Shown here in pieces: positions 26,652-35,484 of a stretch of 64,000 nucleotides of DNA. The stretch is taken from positions 1 through 64,000 of the forward strand of contig CAVXAB010000006.1 in assembly GCA_963759545.1 (NCBI GenBank), written 5' to 3'. Within the stretch, counting starts at the first letter, position 1. Each line of letters begins with the position of its first letter. The DNA is from Trebonia sp963759545 (lineage in GTDB: Bacteria > Actinomycetota > Actinomycetes > Streptosporangiales > Streptosporangiaceae). Made by a program: the position numbers and the translations under genes. The notes under the pieces were generated by a model. The model saw only the letters and a list, made by a program, of their open reading frames with translations, was not told the DNA's origin and did no database searches.

Positions 26652-28736
26652 ATGACAACGGCAGTCCGCAGGGCGCCAACTCGCGGAACGGAAGCGGCGG
26701 GCGCCCGTCCGAGCGCGCAGCCCGAAATGACGGATTCAACCAGCGGATCCGTCATTTCGGATACTTCAACATTCGCCGTAACCGGCGAGCTCGGCGAGGT
26801 GGCCGCGGCAACGCTGGCCAGGGCGCGCGACCACCTGCTCGGCCTGCAGGACCCGCGCGGCTGGTGGATCGGCGAGCTAGAGACCAACGTGACGATGGAC
26901 GCCGAGGACGTCCTGCTCAGGCACTTCCTCGGCATCCTCACCAAGACGGACGCCGAGGAGACCGGCGTCTGGATCCGCTCGCAGCAGCGCGCGGACGGGA
27001 CCTGGGCCAACTTCTACGGCGGCCCCGGTGACCTGTCCACCACGGTCGAGGCCTACGTCGCGCTCAGGCTGGCGGGCGACGACCCTGACGCGGAGCACAT
27101 GAAGCGCGCGGCCACGTGGATCACCGGCCAGGGCGGCGTCACCGCGACACGGGTCTTCACCAGGATCTGGCTGGCGCTTTCCGGGTTGTGGTCGTGGGAT
27201 GACCTGCCGGTGATCCCGCCGGAGGTCATCTACCTGCCGTCGTGGTTCCCGCTGAACATCTACGACTGGGGCTGCTGGGCCAGGCAGACGGTCGTCGCCC
27301 TCGCGGTCGTCGCCTCCTTCAAGCCGAGCCACCCGCTGCCGTTCCAGCTCGACGAGCTGCACGCCAAGGTCCCTGGCAAGCACCCCAAGGCACAGCAAAA
27401 CGACGCCTGGTCCGTGGCGTTCAACGGCCTCGACAAGGCGCTGCACAAGATCGAGCCCAGGCTGCCGAGAAAGGCCAGGCGCGCGGCGCAGCGCAGGTGC
27501 ATCGACTGGATCATCGCCCGCCAGGAGGCCGACGGCTGCTGGGGCGGCATCCAGCCGCCGTGGGTGTACTCGATCATGGCACTGCACCTGATGGGCTACG
27601 GCCTGGACAACCCGATCGTCAAGAAGGCCATCGACGGCCTTGACGGCTTCACGATCCGCGAGCACGGCATGCGCCGCCTCGAGGCGTGCCAGTCCCCGGT
27701 CTGGGACACCGTGCTGTCCATGACCGCGCTTGAGGACGCCGGCCTGGCCCCCGACCACGAAGCCCTCACCACCGCGGCCCAGTGGATACTCGACGAAGAG
27801 ATCAAGCAGCCGGGTGACTGGCAGGTCCGCCGCCCGCACACCGCGCCAGGCGGCTGGGCGTTCGAGTTCCAGAACGACAACTACGCCGACACCGACGACA
27901 CCGCCGAGGTGATCCTCGCCCTGCGGCGACTCGACCTCAAGGAGCGGACACCGGAGAACCGCGCGGCGATCCGTCGCGGCCTGCGCTGGCTGGAAGGCAT
28001 GCAGTGCAAGGACGGCGGCTGGGGCGCGTTCGACGCGGACAACACCCGCGAGCTCATCAACAAGCTCCCGTTCTGCGACTTCGGCGCCGTCATCGACCCG
28101 CCGAGCGCGGACGTCACGGCGCACATCGTCGAGGCCTTCGCCGCCGAGGGCCTGGCCGCGGAGACCGCCTGCAGGCGCGGCGTGATCTGGCTGCTGAAGA
28201 ACCAGGAACCGGACGGCTCCTGGTTCGGCCGCTGGGGCGCGAACTACCTCTACGGCACCGGCGCGGTTGTCCCCGCCCTCGTCGCGGCCGGCGTCGGGCA
28301 GGGCAAGCCGCAGATCCGCAAGGCGGTCGCCTGGCTCGAATCGGTACAGAACGACGACGGCGGCTGGGGCGAGGACCTGCGCTCCTACGACGATCCAGGG
28401 GGGTGGTCAGGCAAGGGCGCGTCCACCGCCTCGCAGACCGCGTGGGCGCTGCTCGCGCTGCTCGCGGCGGGCGAGCGCGACAGCAAGGCGACGGAGCGCG
28501 GCCTGCGCTGGCTGGCGAGGACCCAGCGCCAGGACGGCACGTGGGACGAGCCGTACTTCACCGGGACCGGCTTCCCGCGCGACTTCTACCTGAACTACCA
28601 CCTGTACCGGCTGGCGTTTCCCGTCTCCGCCCTCGGCCGTTTTGTCGGGGGTGCGGGGGTTGTCCCCCGCGAGCGGCAGAGTCGTTTCGTCGGGGGTGCG
28701 GGGTCGCCCCACGCGAGGGGCAGAGCAGATACATGA
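26652..28736 (+). CDS. shc: Squalene-hopene cyclase
   Basis: Monotopic membrane cyclase converting squalene to hopene/hopanol. The catalytic acid motif is NYADTDDTAEV (DTDD at residues 413-416). Six QW-type repeats are visible: QDPRGWW, QEADGCWGGIQ, QCKDGGWGAFD, QEPDGSWFGRWG, QNDDGGWGED and QRQDGTWDE. ATG 26652 lies 18 bases after the synthase stop; another ATG at 26727 lies inside a hairpin, and conserved sequence begins only at residue 50, so the true start is open. The family end YHLYRLAFPVSALGRF is followed by about 25 extra residues from two tandem copies of a GC-rich motif. Intact. Confidence 0.96.
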   Translation: MTTAVRRAPTRGTEAAGARPSAQPEMTDSTSGSVISDTSTFAVTGELGEVAAATLARARDHLLGLQDPRGWWIGELETNVTMDAEDVLLRHFLGILTKTDAEETGVWIRSQQRADGTWANFYGGPGDLSTTVEAYVALRLAGDDPDAEHMKRAATWITGQGGVTATRVFTRIWLALSGLWSWDDLPVIPPEVIYLPSWFPLNIYDWGCWARQTVVALAVVASFKPSHPLPFQLDELHAKVPGKHPKAQQNDAWSVAFNGLDKALHKIEPRLPRKARRAAQRRCIDWIIARQEADGCWGGIQPPWVYSIMALHLMGYGLDNPIVKKAIDGLDGFTIREHGMRRLEACQSPVWDTVLSMTALEDAGLAPDHEALTTAAQWILDEEIKQPGDWQVRRPHTAPGGWAFEFQNDNYADTDDTAEVILALRRLDLKERTPENRAAIRRGLRWLEGMQCKDGGWGAFDADNTRELINKLPFCDFGAVIDPPSADVTAHIVEAFAAEGLAAETACRRGVIWLLKNQEPDGSWFGRWGANYLYGTGAVVPALVAAGVGQGKPQIRKAVAWLESVQNDDGGWGEDLRSYDDPGGWSGKGASTASQTAWALLALLAAGERDSKATERGLRWLARTQRQDGTWDEPYFTGTGFPRDFYLNYHLYRLAFPVSALGRFVGGAGVVPRERQSRFVGGAGSPHARGRADT
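26722..26760. promoter_or_regulatory. Hairpin inside the 5' end of shc
   Basis: 14-base perfect arms CCGAAATGACGGAT (26722-26735) and ATCCGTCATTTCGG (26747-26760) with an 11-base loop. It lies within the poorly conserved first 40 codons of shc and encloses the ATG at 26727. It resembles the intergenic hairpins of this window and could attenuate transcription or mask translation of shc. Confidence 0.45.
28638..28725. repeat. Two tandem ~44-bp GC-rich motif copies at the shc 3' end
   Basis: Copies at 28638-28681 and 28683-28725 both run CGTTT(T/C)GTCGGGGGTGCGGG, then a C-rich block, and end GGCAGAG. They are inverse-orientation relatives of the GGGGGCGACCCCCGTACCCC motif. They encode the tandem FVGGAG residues that extend squalene-hopene cyclase beyond its normal end. 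Confidence 0.75.
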
Positions 28737-28748
28737 GGGGTAATTCTT

Positions 28749-30314
28749 ATGACTGAGACCATTCCGCAGCCGCGGACAGAAGCGGCGGCGGACCACATCG
28801 AGGAAAGCGCGCCTGAGTCTGCAAAACCGGGCCTGCTCGTCCTCGCGCCGCTTCGGCTTGAGGCCAATGCCGTCCGCCGCGGCCTAGCCAACCCGACCAG
28901 CCGCGTGCTGCACACCGGCATGGGCGCCACCCGGGCGAGAAAGTCGGCGGGCAAGAGTAAGCCGCTTTCGTTCGGTGCGATGGTCGTGATGGGGACGGCG
29001 GCGGGGCTTAGCACCGACCTCAGCCCGGGTGACCTGGTCGTCGCCTCCGAAGTGACCGATGGCGAGACAACCGTCGAGCTGCCAGGCGCCGACCTGCTCG
29101 CGGCGGAGCTGCGCCGGGCGGGCCTCAGTGCCCGCGCCGGGCGGCTGATTACAGTTCAAAAGCTAGTGAAGTCCGCAGAACGACTTCGGCTTGCTGCCGA
29201 CGGTTACCTTGCTGCCGACATGGAGACGGCCGCACTGCTCGACGCCGCCGACGGGCGTCCGATGGCGGTCATCCGGGCTGTTTCCGACGCCGGGTTCGGC
29301 CCTGGCATGGTCGGCGGGGGGATCGCGGCGCTGCGGTCGCTGCGCAAGGCCGCGCCGGTCGCGGAGAAGTGGGCCGCCGCCTGCCGCGAGCGCACCGTGC
29401 TGCTCGCCGGGCCCCGGTCGTTCTGCGCCGGCGTGGAGCGGGCGATCGAGATCGTGGAGCGGGCGCTTGAGATGCGCGGCGCGCCGGTCTACGTGCGCAA
29501 GCAGATCGTGCACAACACCCGCGTGGTCTCCGACCTCGAGGAGCGCGGCGCGGTGTTCGTCGACGAACTCGACGAGGTGCCGGACGGCGCGACGGTCGTG
29601 TTCTCCGCGCACGGCGTGTCGCCCGCGGTGCGCGACGACGCCTCAGGGCGCGGGCTTTCCGTGATCGACGCGACCTGTCCGCTGGTGTCGAAGGTGCACG
29701 CCGAGGCGCGGCGCTTCGCCCGCGAGGGCTACACGGTCGCGCTGATCGGGCACGCGGGCCACGAGGAGGTCGAGGGCACGCTCGGCGAGGCGCCGTCCTC
29801 CACGGTCTTGGTGCAGACGGCGTCGGACGTGGCCGCGCTGAACGTGGAAGATCCGTCCAAGATCGCCTACCTGATGCAGACCACGCTCGCGATCGACGAG
29901 GCGGCCGACGTGGCGGGCGCGCTGCGCGACAAGTTCCCGCAGATGCGCGCGCCTGGCTCGGACGACATCTGCTACGCCACGACCAACCGGCAGGCCGCCG
30001 TCCGCGCCGTGGCCACCGAGGCCGACCTCGTGCTCGTCGCGGGCTCCGCGAACTCGTCCAACTCGGTGCGGCTCGTCGAGCGCTCCGAGCGGGCGGGGAC
30101 ACCCGCGTACCTCATCGACGGCGCGACGGACATTGACCTGTCCTGGCTGTCGGGCGCGTCGGTGGTCGGCCTCACGGCCGGCGCCTCGGCGCCGCCCGCC
30201 GTCGTCAGCGAGATCATCGCGGCGCTGTCCGGCCTTGGCACCGTGACGGTAACGGAACGAGTGACGACAACGGAATCGGTGCAGTTCGGCCTCCCGCGCG
30301 AGGTCCGCCGCTAA
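28749..30314 (+). CDS. ispH: Fusion of HpnG-type nucleoside phosphorylase and 4-hydroxy-3-methylbut-2-enyl diphosphate reductase (IspH)
   Basis: 521-aa uninterrupted frame starting 12 bases after shc. Residues about 27-190 form a nucleoside-phosphorylase-like domain (LLVLAPLRLEANAVRRGL, VVMGTAAGLSTDLSPGDLVV, YLAADMETAALLDAADGRPM), the kind called HpnG in hopanoid clusters, where it acts on adenosylhopane. Residues about 215-510 are a complete IspH: GPRSFCAGVERAIEIVE (Cys226), IVHNTRVVSDLEERGAVFVD, FSAHGVSPAV, IDATCPLVSKVHAEA (Cys310), GHEEVEGTLGE, DDICYATTNRQ (Cys408) and NSSNSVRLVE, so all three [4Fe-4S] ligands are present. IspH makes IPP/DMAPP in the last MEP step. ATG 28749 follows AGGGGTAATTCTT. 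Confidence 0.93.
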   Translation: MTETIPQPRTEAAADHIEESAPESAKPGLLVLAPLRLEANAVRRGLANPTSRVLHTGMGATRARKSAGKSKPLSFGAMVVMGTAAGLSTDLSPGDLVVASEVTDGETTVELPGADLLAAELRRAGLSARAGRLITVQKLVKSAERLRLAADGYLAADMETAALLDAADGRPMAVIRAVSDAGFGPGMVGGGIAALRSLRKAAPVAEKWAAACRERTVLLAGPRSFCAGVERAIEIVERALEMRGAPVYVRKQIVHNTRVVSDLEERGAVFVDELDEVPDGATVVFSAHGVSPAVRDDASGRGLSVIDATCPLVSKVHAEARRFAREGYTVALIGHAGHEEVEGTLGEAPSSTVLVQTASDVAALNVEDPSKIAYLMQTTLAIDEAADVAGALRDKFPQMRAPGSDDICYATTNRQAAVRAVATEADLVLVAGSANSSNSVRLVERSERAGTPAYLIDGATDIDLSWLSGASVVGLTAGASAPPAVVSEIIAALSGLGTVTVTERVTTTESVQFGLPREVRR

Positions 30315-30331
30315 TTGTAAGTTCGTCTATT

Positions 30332-30379
30332 AGATCTTTGGCGTTGTCGGCACGAAGGCGGCGACAATGCCAAAGATCT
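30332..30379. terminator. Hairpin after the hopanoid operon
   Basis: 18-base arms AGATCTTTGGCGTTGTCG (30332-30349) and its complement (30362-30379), with one G-T wobble and a 12-base loop. It starts 17 bases after the ispH stop and probably ends the operon transcript. Confidence 0.65.
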
Positions 30380-30619
30380 TCTTAATGCCTTTGCGGAAAT
30401 GGTCACTGAATCGCGGTTGCTTCGCAGCCTGCGCTCAGAAACTCTTCAGGAATCAGCGCCAGCATGTTGACTGGCGCGAGCGTCGCACCGGGGTTTGATT
30501 GCGTTCCCCTGGTACGACGCCTCCGCGCCGCCAATTGTCATCCGGGGGGCGACCCCCGTACCCCCGGTGTGCGGGACGATCCCCACCTCGGAATCTAGCT
30601 GAGTCCGTTGAGGAGTCTG
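30380..30619. other. Intergenic region with one GC-rich dispersed motif
   Basis: Non-coding stretch before the ABC permease. At 30543-30567 it contains GGGGGGCGACCCCCGTACCC, a copy of the motif found at several gene ends. Otherwise nothing is recognised; a promoter for the permease is expected near 30570-30610 but is not clear. Confidence 0.5.
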
Positions 30620-32169
30620 ATGTTCTTTACGTACCTCTGGCGCGAGCTGCGGCGGCGCGCTCGCCAGGCCATCTTCATAGCGGTGGGCCTGGCGCTAGGA
30701 ATCGGGCTGGTGATCACCGTGACCGCGGCGTCCGCCGGGGTCAAGAACGCCCAGTCCACGGTCCTGCACTCGCTTTACGGCGTCGGCACCGACATCACGG
30801 TGACGAAGACCCCGACCACCAGCGCCGCGGGCGGCGGCGGGTTCGGGTTCAGCTTCCGGCAGAACACCGGCACCAACAAACGGCCCGCGGCCGGCAGCAA
30901 GATCAACGACAACACGCTGACCAGCGACTTCACGCTCTCCTCGCTCAGCGCCGCCAACGTGACCACGATCTCCAAGCTCGACAACGTGGCGGCCGCGGCG
31001 GGCGGCCTCACGCTCACCGACCGCACGGTGTCCGGCACGGTCCCGGCCTTCAACTCCGGCGGCGGGACGGCGGCGGCGGTGGCGGCGGCGGCGGTGGCGG
31101 CGGCGGTGGCGGCGGGTTCACCGGCGGCGGCACGTCCAGCTTCAACACCAACAGCTTCACCGTCACCGGCGTCGACATCGGCCACGGCCAGCTCGGGCCG
31201 CTGTCGACCGGCACGGTCAGCTCCGGCCGCACCTTCACCACGGCCGACAACAGCAAGGACGTCGCGCTGGTCGAGGCGAGCTACGCCACGTCACAGAAGC
31301 TCAAGGTCGGCTCCACCATCGCGGTCGGCAACTCCAAGGGCACCGCGACCAACTTCACCGTCGTCGGCATCGTCACCGAGCCGTCGGGTGACAGCCCGTC
31401 GAACGTCTACATCCCGCTCGGCGTCGCCCAGTCACTCGCCAACCTGAAGAACGACGTCAACACCATCTACGTGTCGGCGACCAGCAACAACGACATCACC
31501 ACGCTGGCGAACACGATCAAGGCCGCGGTGCCAGGCTCGACCGTGACCGACGAGAACAGCCTCGCCAGCGAGGTCACCGGCTCGCTATCCAGCGCCGCGT
31601 CGCTGGCCAACAGCCTCGGCAAGTGGCTCGCCATCGCGGTCCTCATCGCGGCGTTCCTGCTCGCCAGCCTGCTCACCATGTCGGCGGTCTCGCGCCGCAT
31701 CCGTGAGTTCGGCACGCTCAAGGCACTCGGCTGGCGGTCCCGCCGGGTCGTCGGCCAGGTGCTTGGCGAGTCGATCGCCATCGGCATCGTCGGCGGCGCG
31801 GTCGGCGTGGGCCTCGGCTTCCTCGGCGCCGCGCTCGTCGACCACTTCTCCGGGTCACTCAGCGCCTCCCTCGGCACCTCGACCGGGACCGCCACCCCTG
31901 GCGGTGCGCAGCGGTTCGGCGGCTTCGGCGGCGCGGGCGGCGCGGGCGGCACCACGGGCACCGGCGGGACCAACCCGTTCCGCGGCGGCTTCGCCAACGC
32001 GTCGCATACCGCGTCCACGGTCGCGGTGCACCTGTCCGCCCCGGTCACGATCACCGCGATCGTCCTCGCGGTGGCACTCGCGGTCCTCGGCGGCCTGATC
32101 GCCGGCGGGTTCGGCGGCTGGCGCGCGGCGCGGCTGCGCCCCGCCGCGGCACTGTCCAAGGTCGCCTGA
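30620..32169 (+). CDS. MacB/FtsX-like ABC transporter permease (frame break in poly-Gly tract)
   Basis: ATG 30620 follows AGGAG (spacing 4; TTG 30608 is an alternative). MFFTYLWRELRRRARQAIFI and AVGLALGIGLVITVTAASAG form the first membrane helix of a FtsX/MacB permease. A large extracytoplasmic domain follows, then three helices: WLAIAVLIAAFLLASLLTMS with SRRIREFGTLKALGWRSRRV, SIAIGIVGGAVGVGLGFLGA, and VTITAIVLAVALAVLGGLIA, ending RLRPAAALSKVA. The frame changes within a GGC/GGT repeat around 31070-31115, which reads as poly-Gly in the resumed frame. A second Gly-rich loop (FGGFGGAGGAGGTTG) lies near the last helix. Pairs with the ATPase 28 bases downstream. Confidence 0.88.
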
Positions 32170-32197
32170 GCAGGCCGGAAAAGGGAGAACACAGTCC

Positions 32198-32878
32198 ATG
32201 TACAAGCTCACGAAGGTCGTCAAGGACTACCCCAAGGGCCGCGACGTCGTGCACGCGCTGCGCGGCGTCAACCTGGAGATCGCGGACGGCGAGTGGCTGT
32301 CCATCCAGGGCCCGACCGGGCACGGGAAGTCCACGCTGCTCCAACTGCTCGGCGGCCTCGACCGGCCGACCTCGGGCTCGCTTGACCTCAACGGACAGGA
32401 CCTGGCCAGGCTCGGCGAGACCGCGATGACCAAGGTGCGGGCCGCCAGCATCGGGTTCATCTTCCAGACGTTCAACCTGATCCCGACGCTGTCGGCGCAG
32501 GAGAACGTGGAGACGGCCCTGGTGCCGCTCGGCATAAGCAACGCGTCGCGGAAGTCACGCGCGGCCGAGGCGCTCGCCTCGGTCGGGCTATCCGACCGGG
32601 CCAGGCACCTGCCCTCCGAGCTGTCAGGCGGACAGCAGCAGCGCGTCGCGATCGCCCGCGCGCTGGTCAAGCAGCCCAAGGTACTGCTCGCCGACGAGCC
32701 AACGGGCAACCTCGACGAGGACACCCGCGACGAGATCATCGCCCTGCTTGAGAAGCTATGGCAGGACAACGGCCTGACGATGGTCATGGTCACCCACGAC
32801 AGCACCATCGCCCGGCGCGCCCAGCGCCTCGGCACGATGCGCAACGGCCAGCTAACCGTCAAGCAAACGGTCAAGTAG
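32198..32878 (+). CDS. MacB/LolD-type ABC transporter ATP-binding protein
   Basis: 226 aa, complete ATPase. Walker A is GPTGHGKSTLLQLLGGLDRP, with His where Ser is more usual (GxSGSGKST in most relatives). Q-loop FIFQTFNLIPTLSAQENV, signature LSGGQQQRVAIARALVKQPK, Walker B VLLADEPTGNLDEDT, H-loop VMVTHDSTIARRAQR. Together with the permease upstream it forms a putative half-transporter for exporting or extracting a substrate from the membrane; the substrate is unknown. ATG 32198. Confidence 0.93.
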   Translation: MYKLTKVVKDYPKGRDVVHALRGVNLEIADGEWLSIQGPTGHGKSTLLQLLGGLDRPTSGSLDLNGQDLARLGETAMTKVRAASIGFIFQTFNLIPTLSAQENVETALVPLGISNASRKSRAAEALASVGLSDRARHLPSELSGGQQQRVAIARALVKQPKVLLADEPTGNLDEDTRDEIIALLEKLWQDNGLTMVMVTHDSTIARRAQRLGTMRNGQLTVKQTVK

Positions 32879-32894
32879 CCCAAAGCCGGCTCGA

Positions 32895-32947
32895 GACGCG
32901 GACGGGGGATACCTTGGGCCTTCCCCGGGCCCAAAGCATCCCGCGTC
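32895..32947. terminator. Imperfect hairpin after the ABC ATPase gene
   Basis: Arms GACGCGG-GGAT-C-TTGGGCC (left) and the complement up to 32947, with a 5-base bulge and loop TTCCCC. First of three hairpins in the 260-base convergent gap. Confidence 0.5.
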
Positions 32948-33053
32948 ATCGTCGCCGGTCACACCAGTTGCTTCCCGGGGCCGCCTGACTCCTCCCACGC
33001 AGCGGCCCCGGGAACGAAACTCCCACGACGCGTCCCCACGGGCGCCTGGGCGT

Positions 33054-33090
33054 GAAGCCGCCCGACATTTCCGAAATGTCGGGCGGCTTC
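33054..33090. terminator. Perfect 18-bp-arm hairpin, CGACATTTC family
   Basis: Arms GAAGCCGCCCGACATTTC and its exact complement around a single C. The inner CGCCCGACATTTC is the same as at 12169-12195, 21 kb away. Confidence 0.65.
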
Positions 33091-33120
33091 GCCTGTTCCC
33101 GGTGCGCCCTCCGGCTGGCC

Positions 33121-33160
33121 GTGTGGCGTTGGGCCGGCTATAGCCGGCCCAACGCCACAC
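33121..33160. terminator. 40-bp perfect palindrome overlapping the 3' end of the winged-helix gene
   Basis: Two 20-base arms (GTGTGGCGTTGGGCCGGCTA) with no spacer. It covers the stop and last codons of the minus-strand gene ending at 33138. Confidence 0.65.
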
Positions 33161-34238
33161 GGGGAGGTTCGCCGAGGACTATGTCGTACTCGACTTGGGG
33201 AGCAATGAAGGCGCACAACTGAACGGCCTCGGTCACCAGCGCGTCGCGGTCCGGGGACCGCAGCTTGGTGAACGGCTGGATGCTTAGTGTTTGGCCGCGG
33301 ACCTGCCAGGTGCCTTGCCATGTGCCGTCGACCAGGAAGGTCCCAGCGGTCGCGCCGTTGCCCGGGGGGAGCGGTACCGGGCGGTTGCCGGGAATCATCC
33401 GGGTGCGGTCGGCGTGTGAGAGCAGCAGGTTGTCGTACTCGGGCAGGAACTTCGGCGGGGCGGGGACGTCCTCTGCAGGCCGGGGGGCGTCGGGCAGGTC
33501 GTGCAGCGCCTGCCCCGCCTCCCCGCGGAACATCCGCAATGGCAGCCGCTCGACCACCTCGCGCAGCCGGGTCAGCCCGGACCATACCTGAATATCCGCG
33601 ACAGTCGCCGGGCCGAAGGCGCCGAGATAGCGCAGTACCAGCGCGTCCACTGGCACAGGGCGAAGTGGCGCGCCCAGCCAGCTCTCCACTGGTGCCCATG
33701 CGGCGGGACCGTTCTTGCCCCAGATGCCCCGCGGTGGTACCTGGCACAGCGCGATGTGATGCGTCGCCGCGTACGCCAGCGCGCCCGGATCGGCCTCTGG
33801 CCAGCGTTCCGCGAGCAGGCCGGCCAGTTCGCCGCGGGTGCGTGGCTGCTCCTCCAGCAGCCGCTTGGCCTGCCTGAGCAGTGCGTCGCGGTCCACGCCC
33901 GCCATGCCGCGGCGAAATTGGGCGCTGAACTTGGCGGCATGCAGCGGATAGAACAGTGCGCGCCAATCCAGGCAGTCGCGCGCGCTGACGAGATGCACGG
34001 TGTTGCGCATCAGGTGCAGCCGGACCACCTCTCGCTGTTCGGTCAGTGCCGACAGCTCGTCCGGCGCGAAGTCCTTGAGGCGGGTCCACAGTCCCATGTA
34101 CGGGGCGAGCGGCGCCTGGGACTGCATCCCGCCCAGGTGCTCGATCATGTCGATCGCGGGTGCCGACGCGCGCTCGAGCAGGTACTGGCGGGCCAACGTG
34201 GCCCGGTTGAGAGCACGCTGGCTCAGTACCTCGATCAC
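33138..34238 (-). CDS. Winged-helix DNA-binding domain protein (AlkZ-like HTH_42 family)
   Basis: 366 aa from GTG 34238, which overlaps the epoxide hydrolase stop by 4 bases. VLSQRALNRATLARQYLLER and IDMIEHLGGMQSQAPLAPYM are the typical opening, LHLMRNTVHLVSARDCLDWR the core, and DRTRMIPGNRPVPLPPGNGA with FLVDGTWQGTWQVRG the C-terminal part. The family includes the interstrand-crosslink glycosylases AlkZ and YcaQ, in which the QxQ-like motif (here GMQSQAP) matters. Family members of this plain actinobacterial type are mostly uncharacterised. A second member lies at 57764-58983. Confidence 0.85.
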   Translation of the reverse strand: MIEVLSQRALNRATLARQYLLERASAPAIDMIEHLGGMQSQAPLAPYMGLWTRLKDFAPDELSALTEQREVVRLHLMRNTVHLVSARDCLDWRALFYPLHAAKFSAQFRRGMAGVDRDALLRQAKRLLEEQPRTRGELAGLLAERWPEADPGALAYAATHHIALCQVPPRGIWGKNGPAAWAPVESWLGAPLRPVPVDALVLRYLGAFGPATVADIQVWSGLTRLREVVERLPLRMFRGEAGQALHDLPDAPRPAEDVPAPPKFLPEYDNLLLSHADRTRMIPGNRPVPLPPGNGATAGTFLVDGTWQGTWQVRGQTLSIQPFTKLRSPDRDALVTEAVQLCAFIAPQVEYDIVLGEPPRVALGRL

Positions 34239-35359
34239 CGCAGCGGCCCGAAGAAGGCCTGCAGGTCCGCCGCCAGCTGGGCCGGGGCCTCCATCGCCGG
34301 GAAGTGCCTGCCGCGCGGGAACTCGGTCCAGTGCGCGCCGCCCGGTGCGGGGACCAGCTTGCGTACCGTCTCGTCGGCGCCAAAGACCGCGAAGCCCTGC
34401 GGTACGGCCGACGGCGTGCCCCAGTCGGAGGAGTGCGCCTGTTCGTAGAGGGCGTGCGCGGCGCTGGCGCCGGAGCCGGTGAACCAGTACAGGCTGACCG
34501 TGGTGAGCAGCTGGTCGCGGTCCACCGGCAGGTCGGTCCACTCGTGGACCTTCTCGGCGATCCAGGCGAGCTGCAGCAGCGGCGAGTCGGCCAGGCCGTA
34601 GCCGATGGTCTGCGGCCGGCTGTTCTGTATCGCCAGGTACCCGGAGCCTTCCCTCGTGAACGCGGTCATCCGGTCCAGGATCAGCTTGTCGACCGGGTCG
34701 CTGCCGTCGAGTCGGCCGGCCATCCCTGGCAGGAACGTGGCGGTCGCCGCGGCGGTCAGCGGATCGGTCACCACGTGCACGCCGGTCACATGCTCGCCGT
34801 CGAGCCCGGCGACCATGCCGGACACACCCGCGCCGATGTCGCCGCCGTGCACGCCGTACCGCTGGTAGCCGAGCCGGCGCATCAGCTCGGCCCAGGCGCG
34901 CGCGGTGCGGCCCATCGCCCAGCCGGTCGAGCCCAGCGGGGTCGAGAAGGCGTATCCGGGCAGGGACGGCGCGACGACGTGGAAGGCCTGGCCCGCGGCC
35001 GGGTTGACCAGCGGCTCGATCAGGTGCAGGAACTCGGCGACGGAACTCGGGAAGCCGTGCGTGATCAGCAGCGGCTTGGCGCCGGGCTGGCCGGACCTGA
35101 CGTGCAGGAAGTGGATGCGCTGCCCGTCGATCTCGGTAGTGAACTGGGGGTGCTGGTTGAGCTGCGCCTCCTGGGCGCGCCAGTCGTACTGCGTGCGCCA
35201 GTAGCCGGCGAGGTCTTTCAGGTAGCCAAGCGGTACGCCGCGGGCCCACTCGACGCCGGGCAGCTCGCCGGGCCAGCGGGCGTTGGCGAGCCGGTCATGC
35301 AGGTACTCGACGTCGGAGTTGGGGATCTCGATACGGAAGGGCTGCAGGTCGTCGCTCAT
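34235..35359 (-). CDS. Epoxide hydrolase, EHN-domain alpha/beta hydrolase
   Basis: 374 aa from ATG 35359 with AAGGAGAAG 5 bases upstream. The N-terminal EHN segment (FRIEIPNSDVEYLHDRLANA and RWPGELPGVEWARGVPLGYL) is typical of microsomal-type epoxide hydrolases. Then LLITHGFPSSVAEFLHLIEP (oxyanion loop HGxP), VHGGDIGAGVSGMVAGL (nucleophile Asp in GGDxG) and AHWTEFPRGRHFPAMEAPAQ (C-terminal catalytic His). It opens rare epoxides to diols; the substrate is unknown. Divergent from the WYL regulator at 35485, which probably controls it. Confidence 0.88.
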   Translation of the reverse strand: MSDDLQPFRIEIPNSDVEYLHDRLANARWPGELPGVEWARGVPLGYLKDLAGYWRTQYDWRAQEAQLNQHPQFTTEIDGQRIHFLHVRSGQPGAKPLLITHGFPSSVAEFLHLIEPLVNPAAGQAFHVVAPSLPGYAFSTPLGSTGWAMGRTARAWAELMRRLGYQRYGVHGGDIGAGVSGMVAGLDGEHVTGVHVVTDPLTAAATATFLPGMAGRLDGSDPVDKLILDRMTAFTREGSGYLAIQNSRPQTIGYGLADSPLLQLAWIAEKVHEWTDLPVDRDQLLTTVSLYWFTGSGASAAHALYEQAHSSDWGTPSAVPQGFAVFGADETVRKLVPAPGGAHWTEFPRGRHFPAMEAPAQLAADLQAFFGPLR

Positions 35360-35432
35360 CGCGCTTCTCCTTGTTACCGGGACCGGCACGGCCAGGGCTT
35401 GGCCAGGAACTCTTGCGCCCACAGGGAGAAGG

Positions 35433-35464
35433 CTAGGGATAATAGCGGAAAGAATCGTTCCTAG
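35433..35464. promoter_or_regulatory. Overlapping divergent promoter with CTAGG/CCTAG half-sites
   Basis: In the 125-base gap between divergent genes, GATAAT (35438-35443) on plus and TATTAT (complement of 35439-35444) on minus are back-to-back -10-like boxes. They are flanked by CTAGG (35433-35437) and CCTAG (35460-35464), an inverted pair that could be the binding site of the adjacent WYL regulator. Prediction only. Confidence 0.4.
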
Positions 35465-35484
35465 ATTGTCGTCAGGATCGAAGC

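Noticed and set aside
26877..28124. 415-codon open frame antisense to shc
   Set aside because: Typical high-GC shadow frame: composition follows shc codons and no domain or ribosome site is seen. Similar long antisense frames over proS, pepN, gpgS and the helicase were dropped for the same reason.
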